Origin: Rhyacophila brunnea | Taxonomy: Eukaryota > Arthropoda > Insecta > Trichoptera > Rhyacophilidae | Length of the DNA: 64,000 nucleotides | NCBI GenBank assembly: GCA_022495005.1 | Contig: JAGYXB010000665.1 | Location: 2,046,001-2,110,000, forward strand | Direction of reading: 5' to 3' | Part shown: positions 12,801-27,800 of the stretch, in pieces | How the letters are laid out: each line of letters opens with the position of its first letter | Position numbering within the stretch: position 1 is the first letter of the stretch | Notes under the pieces: model-generated | Told to the model about the DNA's origin: nothing | The model's input: the letters and a program-made list of their open reading frames with translations, nothing else | Database searches by the model: none | Made by a program: the position numbers and the translations under genes

Positions 12801-15800
12801 GTAAGATTTAAAAGGGGGCCTCTAACATAGAATACATTATTAATGTATACCAAAATCTTAAATCTGTATACCTTATTTAGTCAAATAAAAATATATTAAC
12901 TAGGTATTATAGATATGTAGTAGATTTTGTGTAATAAGTATTAAACATTCAGACAGAGAATATTTTTTAATAATTTGTAAGTATAAAAAGATTGGGTAGC
13001 TTTATTTTTCGACCATGTCCGATCCCATTAAGATCATATGGGTCTCCACAGAGCGGAGGTTTGTATTAACAGATTTTGTTTTTACAAGAAATGGATGTTG
13101 GCCACTTGCTCAACCCTATTAGGTCCATACTCATACACAGAAAAATAAGTGTACTTCCCAGACCTAGGATTTGAACCTGGGACCCACGACGTTATAGACA
13201 GACGCTTAAGCCGCACGGTCATCATGGGCGCCTACCTGTGTATTTATGTAGTTTGGCAATATTCGTGTATTTTCATATTTTTAAGTTGTAAAAAAATAGT
13301 CTATTTACGAAAAAATAATCCAAACAAGACTAGGTACATTTCATACAAATGAAAAATATTTGGAATTTATGTTTTTTGTTTTATTTTTTATCGTGGGGCC
13401 TCAAAATTAGTCAGTGTGTCGGGCATCCACCATCCTAAACGAGCCACTGAACTTTGGATTTATTTAACATGTTCACATGTGCACTTGAATATCTATAATT
13501 CCCAGCATCTCATTTATGTTTTTTGAATTGATTTTAATAGACTATTCATGATTATCATGGCCATTCAGGATATTATTATAAACAATACTAATATTGATGT
13601 TGGGTATTCATTAAAAGTTTTTAAAGTGTCTAAAATGTAAACAAATAATTCATGACAACTGATAAATTATCATCTTATATTTACATTTATTATTACATGA
13701 ATCTGAGGGCAATACTTTTTGTTGATACTTCGAATTAATATCTATAAAGTATTATATAATTTATATGGAAATGATTGTACTATGAGGTCGATACCTACCG
13801 ACGAATGGTATTACAAATATTTATGTATGTACTTCATTTTGTTATCTATTTAGTCTTTTGAAAAATAATATATCTTATTTGCTGAACAATCGTTTACTGA
13901 TAAAGATATGCACTGAAAAGATTAAATCCATGATTTTATATTAAATCTGGCTCCCATTTTGGATTCCGCTGAAGAGATATCTCGGTTTTGAACGTCTCAA
14001 CTAAAAATAGTTATGTAATACTGCGTTTAACTACACTATTATTATCGTCATAACTCGTAAATAATTGTCTGCAACAAAGTTAAAATTAAATGTTGGGATA
14101 CGAACAGTTATTATACTGTTGATGTTTTATTTTAATAACAAATTTTCAATAAACACGTATTTGTTGACATACACCTACCGCGATAAGGTTTTTTTGTTAA
14201 ATATTGTCAACCATTTCGTACTGAAATTAAATTTATTGCATTCTCCGTCATTTGAGAAAGACACTTGGCTATAATATGCTGATAGTAAAGAGTCCATCGA
14301 AACTTGCATTTGTCTGTCATGCAAAAACTTTTTTAAAATAATTACATTGGTGTTTTTTTATAATCGTGTTATTTATTCGTGCTTTCTTTATTTTTAATCG
14401 GTGTTATAATATTTAAATAAAGAGGTTCTTTTTATCTTGAGAAACACGTAGCAAAAAATAAATGCGTGTTTAAGTACAAATTATTAAATTCAGTTAAATA
14501 AATAGACCCATTTTAAATATAGAATATCAACAGTTTTACATTAAGTTTTAAAAAAGTATTAGAATGCTTGATGAAGTGAAACTGAAAAATCCAAGATGCC
14601 GCTCTGAGAGAACGCGAAGAAGACAGCAAATCATTGAGCGTTCGCTGGGAAAATTCTTATCGCCTCCTTCGCCCGTACATAGCGATGAAACAATCGATGC
14701 GAATCCCATGCAACTTTTGGTAAGAGAACAAAATCTTTCTATCCACGTTTTTATCTGTTTCTCTGGTAGCCTGATAGCGTAATATTTGTATTCTTTTACT
14801 GCTAGCTTGTTATCGGTATTTGTAGAAGTGCTTATCATTTACACACCGTTACTTTGTCTCCATGTATCAAGATAGTAAACTTTTCCGGTTAACTGAGATT
14901 AGATACGAGACAGATTGATTAATGAAACACATCACCTCGCTTGAAATATTATTTGTTATGTTATTTTAGTTTTATATATTATACTTAAATGGTATGTAAA
15001 TCTAGATTTTTTATATACCTACCTATATTTTTTCACCATTAGCCACTTTGATTTTAGAAACGTATGGGTGGTTTTTCATATTTGATTATTTTGACCTTTC
15101 ACGAATACATATAGGCATACATGATTGAACAAAATAGCTTAAATATTACCAACATTTTCGTAAACTACTGTTACTGAAATATTACTGGATAAATTCATTA
15201 CTAAATCATTTTGAATTATTCTGTAGATGTATTATATTGGTAAAATTATTGCATTAGTGGTAATTTGATGTTGATTGGTCATTTTTTGATATATTGTGTG
15301 CGAATTTTTAAAATCGTATAATATAGGTATGTGCGGTATGAAGATACTTAAGTTTAAAAGCATTAGTTTTTGTGAGAACAAAAAAGAAGAGTTTTGGCCA
15401 ACTTTATAAGAAAATTCATCCGTATTTATGCAACTTGTCCCCGTTCTCCTTTACTTACATATATTATGCATTAAGTATAGCTAATTTAGCACATTCAACC
15501 CATTCTTCATCTTCTATGACTCATGTCAATTCTGCTTTCGCACACATTACACATTAATCGCATATACCTAGAGTGGGTTTCGGGAATTTCCCGACGGGAA
15601 TTCTCGAGAAATTTTCGGGATTTTCCATCCCGAATCTCTAGAATGGAAATTTTTAACATTTCGGGAAATCCCGGATCTCGAGAATCTTTTCTCGAGATTC
15701 GGGATTTCTTTATTATCAAATATTAATTGAAAAAACGATTTTCTATATGGAAAAAGTGGACAGAAAACACAAAATTTAAGGACTGATCGGGGCATTTAAC

Positions 15801-18800
15801 ACAATGAAGCCAACGTTGAATCAAAATGAGCGCAATTTTTGCAACATTAGAGAATTTTGTGTCTCAAAAGCGTACGCGATTGTCAGACGCAGCGATTGAC
15901 AGTCTGTGTTTTTTTAAATTCTATTTTAATAAGTAATGTTTTAAATTATTTTTGTTTTCCTACTTCTATTTTGTTTGTCTTCTTACATAAATAAAAAAAA
16001 AACATTTTTTTGAATTTGTCTGTTTTTACACAGATTTTAGGATTTTTACAAGTTTTTTTGAAATTTCCCGATTTCTCGAGATTGAGATTTTCTCGGGAAA
16101 TAGCCAACTCTACATATACCTATCTACATTCATCAATAATTATTATCGAAAATTAAATCTGTTACGGTGTATAGTTTTCTAATGAAGTAGTTACTCCATT
16201 AATTTGATTTATAATGATATAAATATCTCAAGATATGGTAAAATTCAATAAGGAATCTATTGAGGAAATGAACATAGCCGTGCGTGTTTGTAATAAATCC
16301 TTTTTTATTTCATTATTCTATGATAAATAACATGTAAACAGTACACAGTTAATTGCATATTGACACCAATATTTCAAAGGTGACGTGATAGGCCTTATCA
16401 ATAATACAATTTAAATTTACATATAAATACAATAAAAGTATTGCCGTATAAGCCTTATAAACACAATAAAAGAATTGCAGTGAGTATGCTAGCAGTAAAG
16501 TTGTTAACGATAAAAGTGCATAATGTCTCCACAAAGAAATCACAATGCAAACCTAATTCGTTGGATATTGCAAAAAAAATAAAAATACATTGTAATTTAG
16601 CGGTCCATCTCTGAGTAGACAGGTATGAGTGAACGTGTGCACTCGACCACTCGACTCCTGATAAAAGTGATAAATATATCGATATCTTATCAATAATTGG
16701 ATGAGGAGTAAATAGTTATACAAAATGTATATTCATTTAATTTCTCCGGTATCACTTTGAATAACGTTCGTGACGCTCGGTTATAATTTAATGTGCCTGC
16801 ATTTAATAATAAAATAATAAATTGTTCGATAAACATTTATAAATTTATTTTAAATGCTCTTCGTTCAACATAATATAATTATAATATGTGTGTAATGTGG
16901 TACCCCTGGTAAAGGAATTATTACTTTTCTTATATTCATTCCTTTTTTCTTATAATTGCAATATTACATTTCTGTGGCGAGTGTTTGAGAGAAAATTCAG
17001 TGTGAATTTTTCCGTGAAGGGAACACGAATAATAAAATGGATTTATTCAATAGAAAACCTGCCAATGGAATAAAAGAGGTGAGTAAATTCTTTTGACAAA
17101 TTTATTATCGAATTCGTTCAGCAAACCTCACAATTATAAATTATTGTTTATTTTGAATATAAAATATAATGCTGCAGGCGTCTACTCTAAATATAATATG
17201 ACGTAGTCAAACTGAAATGACTATCATATTAAATGTTTAATTTTAAACCTTTTGTGAATTAATGGTAATGGTTGCTTATGGTGGATCTATTGTGTTTGTA
17301 AAATATTATAGTTCAATGTGTAGGTAATAATAATTATTAATACAGATTTATAAAATTAACAAGTAAGGTGCGAATAGCGGCATAAAGTCCAAATTATTGA
17401 TATTTTTATCAAACATTTTGCTGATAAAGTTCCCAAGTGACGTTGGTGAAATAATAACGCTTCTCGATAAAAATGTCTGCGTACTTGAACACTTAGAAAT
17501 TAATGATTTTCGTGCGCCCGGTATGAAACCATGAAACGTTAATATTAAGAAAAATAAGTTGCAATACCTACATACCTTATTAAACAATAATTTCAAAATA
17601 GGTAGTTAAATTATTTGTAGTTAATTCTTGGTAGAAGACCATAGAATAAATATAAATAACATCACATTTTTATCTTCTTTATTTCCGGTTTTGTCCTCAA
17701 CTGATCAATTTGAAAATGAACTTCTTAAATATTGAAAAAATACACCATAATATTAATTGTACTGGTATCTATTTAACTTATTAATGTATCATTCATTCTG
17801 TGGAGTTATATTTTAACAATAGCTGAAAATGGAACCGGAAAAGAAACCAGGAACCTCGAGCTTTAATTATTTTAAAATCGGTACCTACCGGAACTTTTAA
17901 AAACGTCGGGGGAACCCCAAAAATATTAATTAATATTATACAGTTCGTCATCATGTTTAAAAAAAGTTTTTTTACTATTGTTGGTGAATACATCATTTGT
18001 GGTGTCCACATGCTCCACCTGAGAACGATATACTTATTGAAAAAATACTGTAGTCAACTACTTCTTGAGTTTTGAAATAAAAATAAAATATACATTATTT
18101 ATGTCGCTGGCAAGCCTATTGACATTTTAGAAAACCAGAAGAATTTTAGATTTTATTGGATATAGAAATCTTCGATTTTTACACTAGAACGAAACCTGAA
18201 ACCAAACCCGAATCGATTATTTAAATAAACTGAGTGTTCTAGCAGTTCTGACTAAATTTTCCAGCACATAATATCGTATACCTATCACATATTTATTTAA
18301 ATATAATACATATAATAAACATCATACCAGTGTATTGGCTGCTAATCTCTAACAAACAATTCTTGGAAAAATCTTTTTAGAAACATGTACGTTGCACCAA
18401 TTCATGTGATTCATCTTGGAAATGCTTAATATTTAATGTATTTTACCAAAGATTTTATATTATGGCATCTATCTATCCTACATGTCCTCAAACTCATCCG
18501 GTTTTTCATATTAATTTATAATGTTATTGGAAATGATGATATAAATATTTCAATCGAAAGTAATCTGTAGGTACTAGAGATATAGTCTATTTTAATGGCA
18601 ACTGGATGTTGTAAATTTATTGTCATGACAGTTTTATTCCGCACATGTCAACATGAGCCCGGTTCATTGAATGACATTCGAGCGTAATGTCAATCGATGT
18701 GAAAGCAATAGTAAATAAATATTGCCGGCGACATTATTATGGTATCTTTTTGTCGTTGACGGTTTGGACGACGCTTTGAAACCCAACAACTGTTGCCCCC

Positions 18801-21800
18801 GACCTCGTTGCAGTGGAGTGTTACTGTATTTCCACAATGGATATAATTAACACCCACCAAAAGACAATATTAATATTAACCAAAAGCATAAGTGATACAG
18901 TTAGTCAAGGAAATGTAGTCCTTTCATATGGTGAATTCTCGAAATCGTGAACAGTAAACGTGTTATATAGTATAATATAAATTATATTAAATTCTACATT
19001 ATATAATATTTAAGCCGATAGTTATTTTGATTGTAACACCATCATCAAGTCTAATCATATCTTTCCGGTACTACAGCTGAATGTAATACGTATACTTTAC
19101 ATGTAACCTTCTGTCTATATTCTATAAGTCTATAGCAAACTCCCTCCACAACATAAGTTATAAGGACGCTGTCCTCATTGCTTAGGTCACCCGACTGACC
19201 CGACTCTTTTCGGTCTATTGTCTAATTGTAGATGAGCCTCTTGGGTGTGAGACGATATGGTGACCATCGTTCTATGAATACTAACTGCTCGAAGTTCTAC
19301 CCTTTTCATCTCCCTGGGGACTAGTTTTGAACTGAAGCATTTGTATAAACTATAAACGTATAATCCATACTAGTCATAAATTTATATGTTAGTGTAATTC
19401 TTGTACTAATTTATTGGCTAATGACATTGCGGGGAGAGTAGCATTATTCCAAATAAATAAATTTTACATTTTCTAGTGCAGCCGTGCAGCGTGGTACGTG
19501 GGTGATGAACAGAAAAATCGATCGCTCACGCGTATTTTAATTATATTGGCTTGATTGAACTGGAGTTTTACAGTTTTGTCATCTGCTTTCCCGTATTATC
19601 TTAAACCTCGGTATTTTATCAAATGAATCATTTGTATTAATCTGAATTATTAAAGGTAAAAAACCCAACTCAGTCGGATACAACGATGGTTTATCGATGT
19701 ACGCCAGTGACACCGCACAAAAAATAAGCATACCTTCACATACGATATGATCACAATTCATAATACAATACCTACATACATACATCATTGTTTTTCTTAT
19801 TTTTTACTTAAACGTGTCTTACGATACTTTAAAATTACGTGAATACCGGAACGAGTAAATCGATACACTCTGTAATTGACATTATTGATCGAAGCTTCAC
19901 ATTCTTTGCTGACGGATGGATTACTGTCATATTGGATAATGTACGGCCACGTCTTAAGCTAGACAAGCGAATAAAAAGCTTATTTACTAAACTGAGCTGT
20001 CCATACAGATATTTTAACAAATAATTAGTGCAGAAGTGACAGAGAAAAAAATTGTTCCGGACATCCAAGTTCTCAAATCAAAAACTATAGCAATGTACTT
20101 TATTAGTTTTATTTATGTTCGCATAGGTATATCAAGTCAATTGATCATTTTTAGAGGGCAGGGGAAACATTTTTCAAACATACGTAGTACCTAAATACCA
20201 AACTTATTGAAAGTTAAATTACAGAAATATATTTGACTGAGTTTACTGATATTTAATAAAAATAAATGATTCTAATTAATTTAATTAAAAACAATACGGA
20301 CATACTAAACTATGTGAAGAGCTCTTCATATCTACAATAAGATGCCGCATTTTTTTTAAAGCATATAGTTAGGTTTTGTGGTGACGGCCAGGTTGGACGG
20401 GATGGTTGGATCGACTTGACCATCTCTTCCTTTTTGGAGCACATTCTCGGACATTCCTAGAGGATGTGGTTTTCTCTAATAAAAGTTGTAATTTATAGTA
20501 CCACATAAGGACATTTTTATAAATATGTACCAATAAATAGGAAACAATATTTCGCTGCTGGCGAATATTTTAGTTACATAATTTTTGAGAAAAGTGTGAC
20601 TTTTTATCAAAATTTAAAGGATTTATGGTAGGAGTAGGACGACTTCTTGTTGACGTCTGTTTTTCCAAAAATTAAATAATTTCTGGCTGAGAAGTCCCTT
20701 TTATCGTAAGTATGTATTTCTAAAATTTCCAACGGAATACAGCTCTAAACTTATTAAATTGAAATCGATTTGATATTAGTACCTACTTACCTACGTTTAA
20801 ACAATAATTATATTCAAGCAAGGGGGTGGCGCTGGGCTCCATGGATCCGCCTAAGCTCATGACGTTCTTCCATGCCAATCAAGACGTCCGGTCTGTGATC
20901 TACTGTTACTACATTAATATCTGGTCGACGTGTTATCGAACGAATCATATAAAATTATACGTAAACTGTCAGTCAAATACGTTATGTATTCGTACATAAA
21001 TATACTCAAATAAAGAAATACCTTAAATGTTAATAATTGTATTATCTTTAGTGGGTTATAGATATAAAACATAATATATCGTTTTCGTTCTCCTCACACC
21101 TCAAAATAGAGGTGAATTACGATGGTAGTGTTAATAAATTATTGATTATCTTCGAATGCAAAGCGGTAACCTGTTCGCAATAAATGAAGATTTTAACTGC
21201 ATATTTCGTTCAAGTTATTACCATTTATTTGAATGAACAACAATCATCATTTTCTACAAACACTTTACCAAGTATGAGCTATAACTAGCATTACCATCGA
21301 AGTTTACAGTTTCGTGTCACGGGTTGACTATTTATAGTGGTCCTTGGTAAAACCCTGACCAGAACCGGACACAGATCCAAGAGTGACATCCCCAGTGTAC
21401 TACTTTTGTATTGTGGTTGGTCATCTTTCATCACTGTACACCCTAAAAACCACATCGATCACAACAAAATGTAAGCTACTGTCCAACAAGTTCTTCTTGG
21501 CTACGTGTTAAAACTGTGAACTAATATGCTCCTACCATTTTCAACCGCAATTCCATTATAAACTAACAAGCCCCTCCTATTTAGTTGGCGACAGCGCTTT
21601 CCGGCTTTTGCCTAAATCTTCTTGTTGGACAGTACCATGTGTGATGTATCGAAAACATCCAGGCTAGGCCTAATATTTTCATCACAATCGAGGCAAGTTA
21701 CTACTACCTATTCGTATCTTGATTAGATATCTACCTTTTACGCGGGAATTATTATAAAATCTTGTGTAGGTAATTTACAAGTACCTACTGCATATTCATA

Positions 21801-24800
21801 AGTAATTGAATGTAGATTACGGGCGATATCTACTTTCATACTTTTTTCTTCAAACGTTGATTTGCGTGTGAATTATATTTTAAATTGAATATCGTTGAAC
21901 AGTGTTTATTTTTAAAAAAGAGGATTAACATGTAATAATACTAAAATTGGAAGAAATTAATGAAAGGAAAATTATTTTGGCCATGTGATAAGTTATAAAT
22001 CATTTTTATTTGAAGTTATTGGTTGTAATTAATTCAAATACTGCAAAAATATAATTTTTAATTCTATAAATATTTTTCCTGTTACCTAAATATATTGAAA
22101 AAATCTTACGATAGGGTTGAATACTTATTTATACGCATATATCGTCACTGTTCTGGCAGAAGACACTAATTCGAAAAAATGACATATTGAGTTAGTTATA
22201 CCAAAATGTTCTTTATTGTAAACTTTACCGTCTGGAAACCTTCTTAATGAATAAACAGTCTTTATTTTAAAGTCATCCTTTTTACGATTACTTAATAAAC
22301 TCGCATGATAGACCATTTAAAACATCTTAACAATTTCAAAGTCAAATTACTCAAAACTAGTATTCTCCAGTTAGTGTGTTCTGCCAGAACAGAGACGATA
22401 TGATGTAACATGTAACCATTGTAACCTAAACGCAGATGAATCCAAAACGTTTATCTACATATTACACCTATCAATAAAATCAATTAATTTGTAGGTATAC
22501 AATTAATACTTGTGTTTATCAATTGAACTAGAAATTACACTATAATAGTTTAATAAAGCTTTTGTTTGATGTTTAATACTGTTTCAAGAAGCTAAACCCA
22601 TTCTCAGTATGGTACACATATGACTGTTATCGTTTTGAAATTTTAAAAAAAACTGACATAACATGTATCTACAATATTCTACAATATTTGAGTTATTTGT
22701 GTTGACAGCTATTTCTTCCCAACCCATCTTCAAAATGATTCTAATATTGTAACCATGTAAATAATGTTTAAAACATTTCCCACAAATACAAATTGTGATA
22801 ATATTTTCATGAACCCTCTTAAATGATCCGAATAAATTGTGCTTGATATGTTTATACGCAATACAGCTATTTTCATAATACCGAGGATATAACATTACTG
22901 CGGTTTCAATAATATTTTATCAAAGCGGGACCTAAAAACGAACGGATGGGTTAAAATAGGTAAGACAAAAAGTTAATAAATTATTTATGTTTTTTTGACA
23001 GTGCTCTCACTGGCAACATTTTTATGGGTACCTAAATATCTGTGATTTTTTTTGATTTGTTACTGCATACAAGTGGTTATTCAAAAGAAAAAAAGCTCAC
23101 CAGGGTGCAATTGTTTTAATTTGATTACACTATTTAAAAGAAATAATAACCCTTGCACTAACCCTATATCCGATATATACGATATCATTTTTTGTAAGTA
23201 TGAAAATTTACTTAATAATGCTAAGTACCTACCTAATTAACATCAATGATAAATAAGTCCTGTTTATTTTAAGCGATCAATCAATAACCTACATGCGATT
23301 TATACATTAATTAAATCGTTGTTTAATCATTGCCTGGCAACCGCATTGGAAAACATTTTGAACTACAAATAATGAGATAAGACTTCCTCCAGAACGTCAT
23401 ATAATAATAACTTCAACATGATGCACCTTTATCTCAAATTTCAAATAAGTACATATATTTTTCTAGGTATAGCCTTTAATCCTATTATCATTAGTAAATA
23501 TTCAAGCTAAAATCCAATTTGTGGAATCTGTCAGGAATATGAAATTAATCGAATATGATACTATCATTCATTATTTATTATATAGTTAGAATGACGTAAT
23601 AATATGTAGTATATTTTTTCAATATTGTGTTGATTGGTCAATACAGACAAATTGAATTAGGTACCTACTAACCGTTTGAATGTTTTTCTAAATCAGTAGA
23701 GACATATACTTGGGCAATATACAAATTTGGGTTATAATCCAAGGACTTATATAAATTCAAAATGATGCAAAAATAAACGATAGATTTTTCAGGTTGGATT
23801 ATAAAAAAACGCTAGAAATAGTTATGCAAATTTTGATGGCGAAAATAGAATAAAGTGTATTCGGCGATTGTCTATCGATGAAGTCTTTTCATTTTAATGC
23901 GATTCACTAGCTATCGTATCAGATCTCACATGTTATTTACCTGTTGAATTTATGAGTATTACGAAACAAAATGAGAATATTTTTATTTTTAATCTATCAA
24001 ATTATAAACAAAATAATAATGTACAAAAACTGTAATTTTTTAACACAATATGCAGGATATGAGAGAAATGTCAATAGCATTCATATGATAATCATATCAT
24101 TCTATGTTCATTACTTACCTGAGTAAATTATAATAAAAATATTGCTAAAAAATAAACAAATCATGGTTTTTACTTTGGATTATGCCAAGCATAAGCGTCG
24201 ATCGCGTGATGAATTTTGGTCGATCACACCATATGCCCCGGCCCATAGAAATGTCGTGAAAATGTAAAAATCGTGTACATTCAGTTGTGATATAGGTACT
24301 CGTACTATGATTTCATTGGTATTTTGAAGGGGAAATATTAACCATTCTTATTTTAATTTCCTTAGCCAGCTTACGTGTAAATCGTTTTCGAATTAACAAT
24401 GAGGAAACCCCCGTGATCTCGTCGTATCACATGATTCCTATTGCATCGCTTACCATATGAGTAAGAGAAAAAGAATATGTATATCACCGTGCTTTAAATT
24501 AATGCGAAGTTTCTCATTACCGGCACGCAGTAGGCTCTTTGCACTGTACGAGAAATGTTTGACAATAAGTTCTCAAAAGAAGGCCAAAATTTTCACGGCT
24601 ACTGGGACATTACATGTTTCTTTGTGATGACGAAAGATAATTTATTAGTGTTGTTGTGTAATACGTTTGTTCAAGCTGAAGAATGATAATGATTATTGTA
24701 GAATGTGGTATATCACTATCAGTATTAATACAGCCTACTTGTAGTTGGACTTGCCTGAATTATGCCATCATTCTCTTGGTTGGAACCTCTGTGCACATGA

Positions 24801-27800
24801 ACATTAATAAGATTGGATATATGTTAAATATTCTTATGCCAGAGGTAAGGAAAACAATCCCAGTGGAAATAATATATGCTGGCAAATTACATTTGCAGCT
24901 TATCTGTGTAATTCTAGCCGCATAATCGTTGCGATCCAATTAACACCTTATAGTTAAAATGTAATTGTGTAATGTTTTCGGTTATTGGATTTCAAGTGTC
25001 ACATATATACACTTCATCTAGTCAGTTTTTCACAATACAGGTACAGGACGTTCATGCGACGTGAACACTGAACACCCAAGAAATAATACTACAGTTGCGT
25101 AGAGGAAAAAAGCTTTCATCGACAGTATTAAAGATTAACATTATGAATTTTAAATATACATAGGTTACGTGTAAAATAACACATGTATCACATATTATTT
25201 AAGTACCTAAATATTATCAGTGGTTCCTAAACAGATTCCGCGAGAATTTGCTCAAAATATGAGTTTATTATAATATATATATAAACATATTAATATTTTT
25301 TTGAAAATAACTTTAATTTTTTAATTACACATATTTAAAAAAATTGTTGTAATATTAATTGACTCATACGACAATTAATGTAAAATGAAAACGTTTGTAA
25401 TTATATTATTAGTAAACTGTGTTTCTATTCAACGAACAATTCACAAAATTTGAGAAGGTACCATTCATACACAGATAAAATTAAATTATTATCATGTACA
25501 AGTACGTTTAGACAAAAATTTGGATTTTTTTTAATGCTGGGTAGTAATCAAGATTTATAACTTTTTTTATTGTACCTTGGCTTAAATCACAAAACCCAGT
25601 CCCCAATATTGGCGGGAATTTCAAAAAACCTTAGTTGCATGCTGTTAGTTAATTTAAACGTAACTAACGGTAATTATTGGTAAAGCAGATTGGCCGGAAT
25701 ACGATGGATGCAGATTTGAGTAATGTCCGGCTTTATATTTTAAACGTACCTATATTTCTGAGGTGTTTTCAAATAATGTTAAATAGACAATTATTTTTGT
25801 AATATTTGTTTTACAAATTATTAGTTTATTTTTATTTAAGAACTTACCACTTCATTTTTGTTTGGTATATTTTACATAAGGGCCGGATGTGTGCTGTGTA
25901 AAGGTTGAATATTAAGAAGTGAAGAGTCTTTGAGAATTAAGTCAATTAAATATGTCATTATTATGATTTATCCTGTGTTATTTTAGAATCAACATTTCGT
26001 GATCATAGAAAATATATTAATGTTATAAAAGGGTATTATTGTAAACATCGTCATTTGAAAATGAGAATAAATCCATATTTTGATATATCATAATATGTCC
26101 ATGGTTATAGCACATTTTAAAATGATTTTGTTGTAAATACGTATTTTTTACCTTTAAATTTGTTAAAAACCAATATTCTTCTTCTCTTCTTTGACCATGT
26201 CCGATCTATTAAGACCATAATATGGACCTCCATAGAGTGGTGATCCGAAAACTTTCCATTAGTCTTAATTATTAATACTAATCTTAATTTTAGAGAAATT
26301 GCCACATTTTACCATAAGTATGTATTTCTTATGATAATTATATACTTTTTATGACGATTAAATATATTGTTACCTGAAGATTTATCTTTCCCTTTTCAAT
26401 AAATAATAATATAAATTTGTTAAACTCTTTTTCATTTAGTATGTTTGTCAAATCAAATGTCATTATAAAATATGCATTATTATTAAGCGATTCTTCATCG
26501 CTATCAAATACAGAAAGATATTTTTTCCGGATTCGAGATAATGTGCATACAACAAGTTTAGTGCTAGAATTGAACTGACCGATATAGTTCAATTCCATCA
26601 TTTATTCATTGTTTTGAAAATTATACATTTATATAATATATATAGGTATAAGTATATAATCGATTGACTAGTAAGTTTATTTTCAACTTTGGCACTTTCA
26701 CACTTTCGTGAATACGCAATTTAAGATTTTTCATGCCCTTAATGTTAATTTAATTATAGCTTTAGCTTTTAGACCTTTTACACACTGTCTACCAATCATC
26801 GGCACCTAACCACGAGACGTAATAAAATAAATCAGCATTTTCGTGTTACGTTTTAACTGAGGTATCTTTTAAGCGTAGTTATTCGCATGAATCATGATAC
26901 TATATGGTTCGATATATTATTAGAGACGAAAGCACTCACGCAGAAAGTGAAAGACGTGAGTTCGATTGCCACTCGATCCAACTTTTATTTGAGGTTTTTT
27001 CTAATAAATAGTATGTTTCGACGGTTTTAATAAATTATGGTTTTTCAATAAAATATGTTCACAATAATATTCTTTTAAATTAATACCTACTACAGCTCTC
27101 ATGATAATCTTGTTTTTTTTTCATTTATGTCAGTTATAAAAGAAGCATTAACACAAAAAAACATAGCAGTGAATCTACAAATAACAGTGTTCACACTTCC
27201 AAAATCTGGGGATTTAATGTTCGGTCCAACGTGTTTTGATCCATTTTGGTTGCCGCTATCAAATCGAAGGACATGCTACCATATTAGGCGACAGCAAGAT
27301 AATATTTAAAACAACAAATTAATGTTATTATTATTACAACCTACATTTTAGGTAAACAAATTTAATTTGAGTATTACTATAATACGTATTACGTAGTAGG
27401 CTTTATAATCCTATGACAAAATATACGGATCTACGTCACTGAATTCTGTCAATATTGATTCGGATAATGTTACATTGTATCGAAGCCCCTTTTTATAATG
27501 TGTACACAAAATGTAATCCACACTGTCACACAGTGGCCAATTCGAAAAAAATATGCCACAGCAGAAGACAGTTAAGTCGTATTAACTAAATAATACCTTC
27601 ATTACATTATGTTAATCGGTATTTTTTTATTGTTCCTGAAACCCATTCAAATATTGTGTGAATCGATGATACAATATATACATTGTCTATTTCAGATGTA
27701 CATAATATATCATACATAATTAATATAGTTAGCTCACAATAGTTGTACCATTATAATTTAAGAAACCAGGCAAATTATCTTATAACTACTACCGTTTTAA

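Noticed and set aside
24683..24844. 54-codon plus-strand ATG frame ending in phase 0 at GAG|GTAAGG, another possible Rab32 start exon
   Set aside because: The donor and phase fit, but the composition is like the AT-rich background, the peptide is hydrophobic and irregular, and there is no GC shift or initiator close to the ATG. A chance match is more likely.
25600..25625. E2F-like word TTGGCGGGAA
   Set aside because: An isolated transcription factor word deep in an intron, with no supporting promoter features.
26338..26601. 87-codon minus-strand open frame with some charged residues
   Set aside because: No recognisable motif, no neighbours on the strand and AT-biased codons. It may be decayed repeat coding but cannot be supported.
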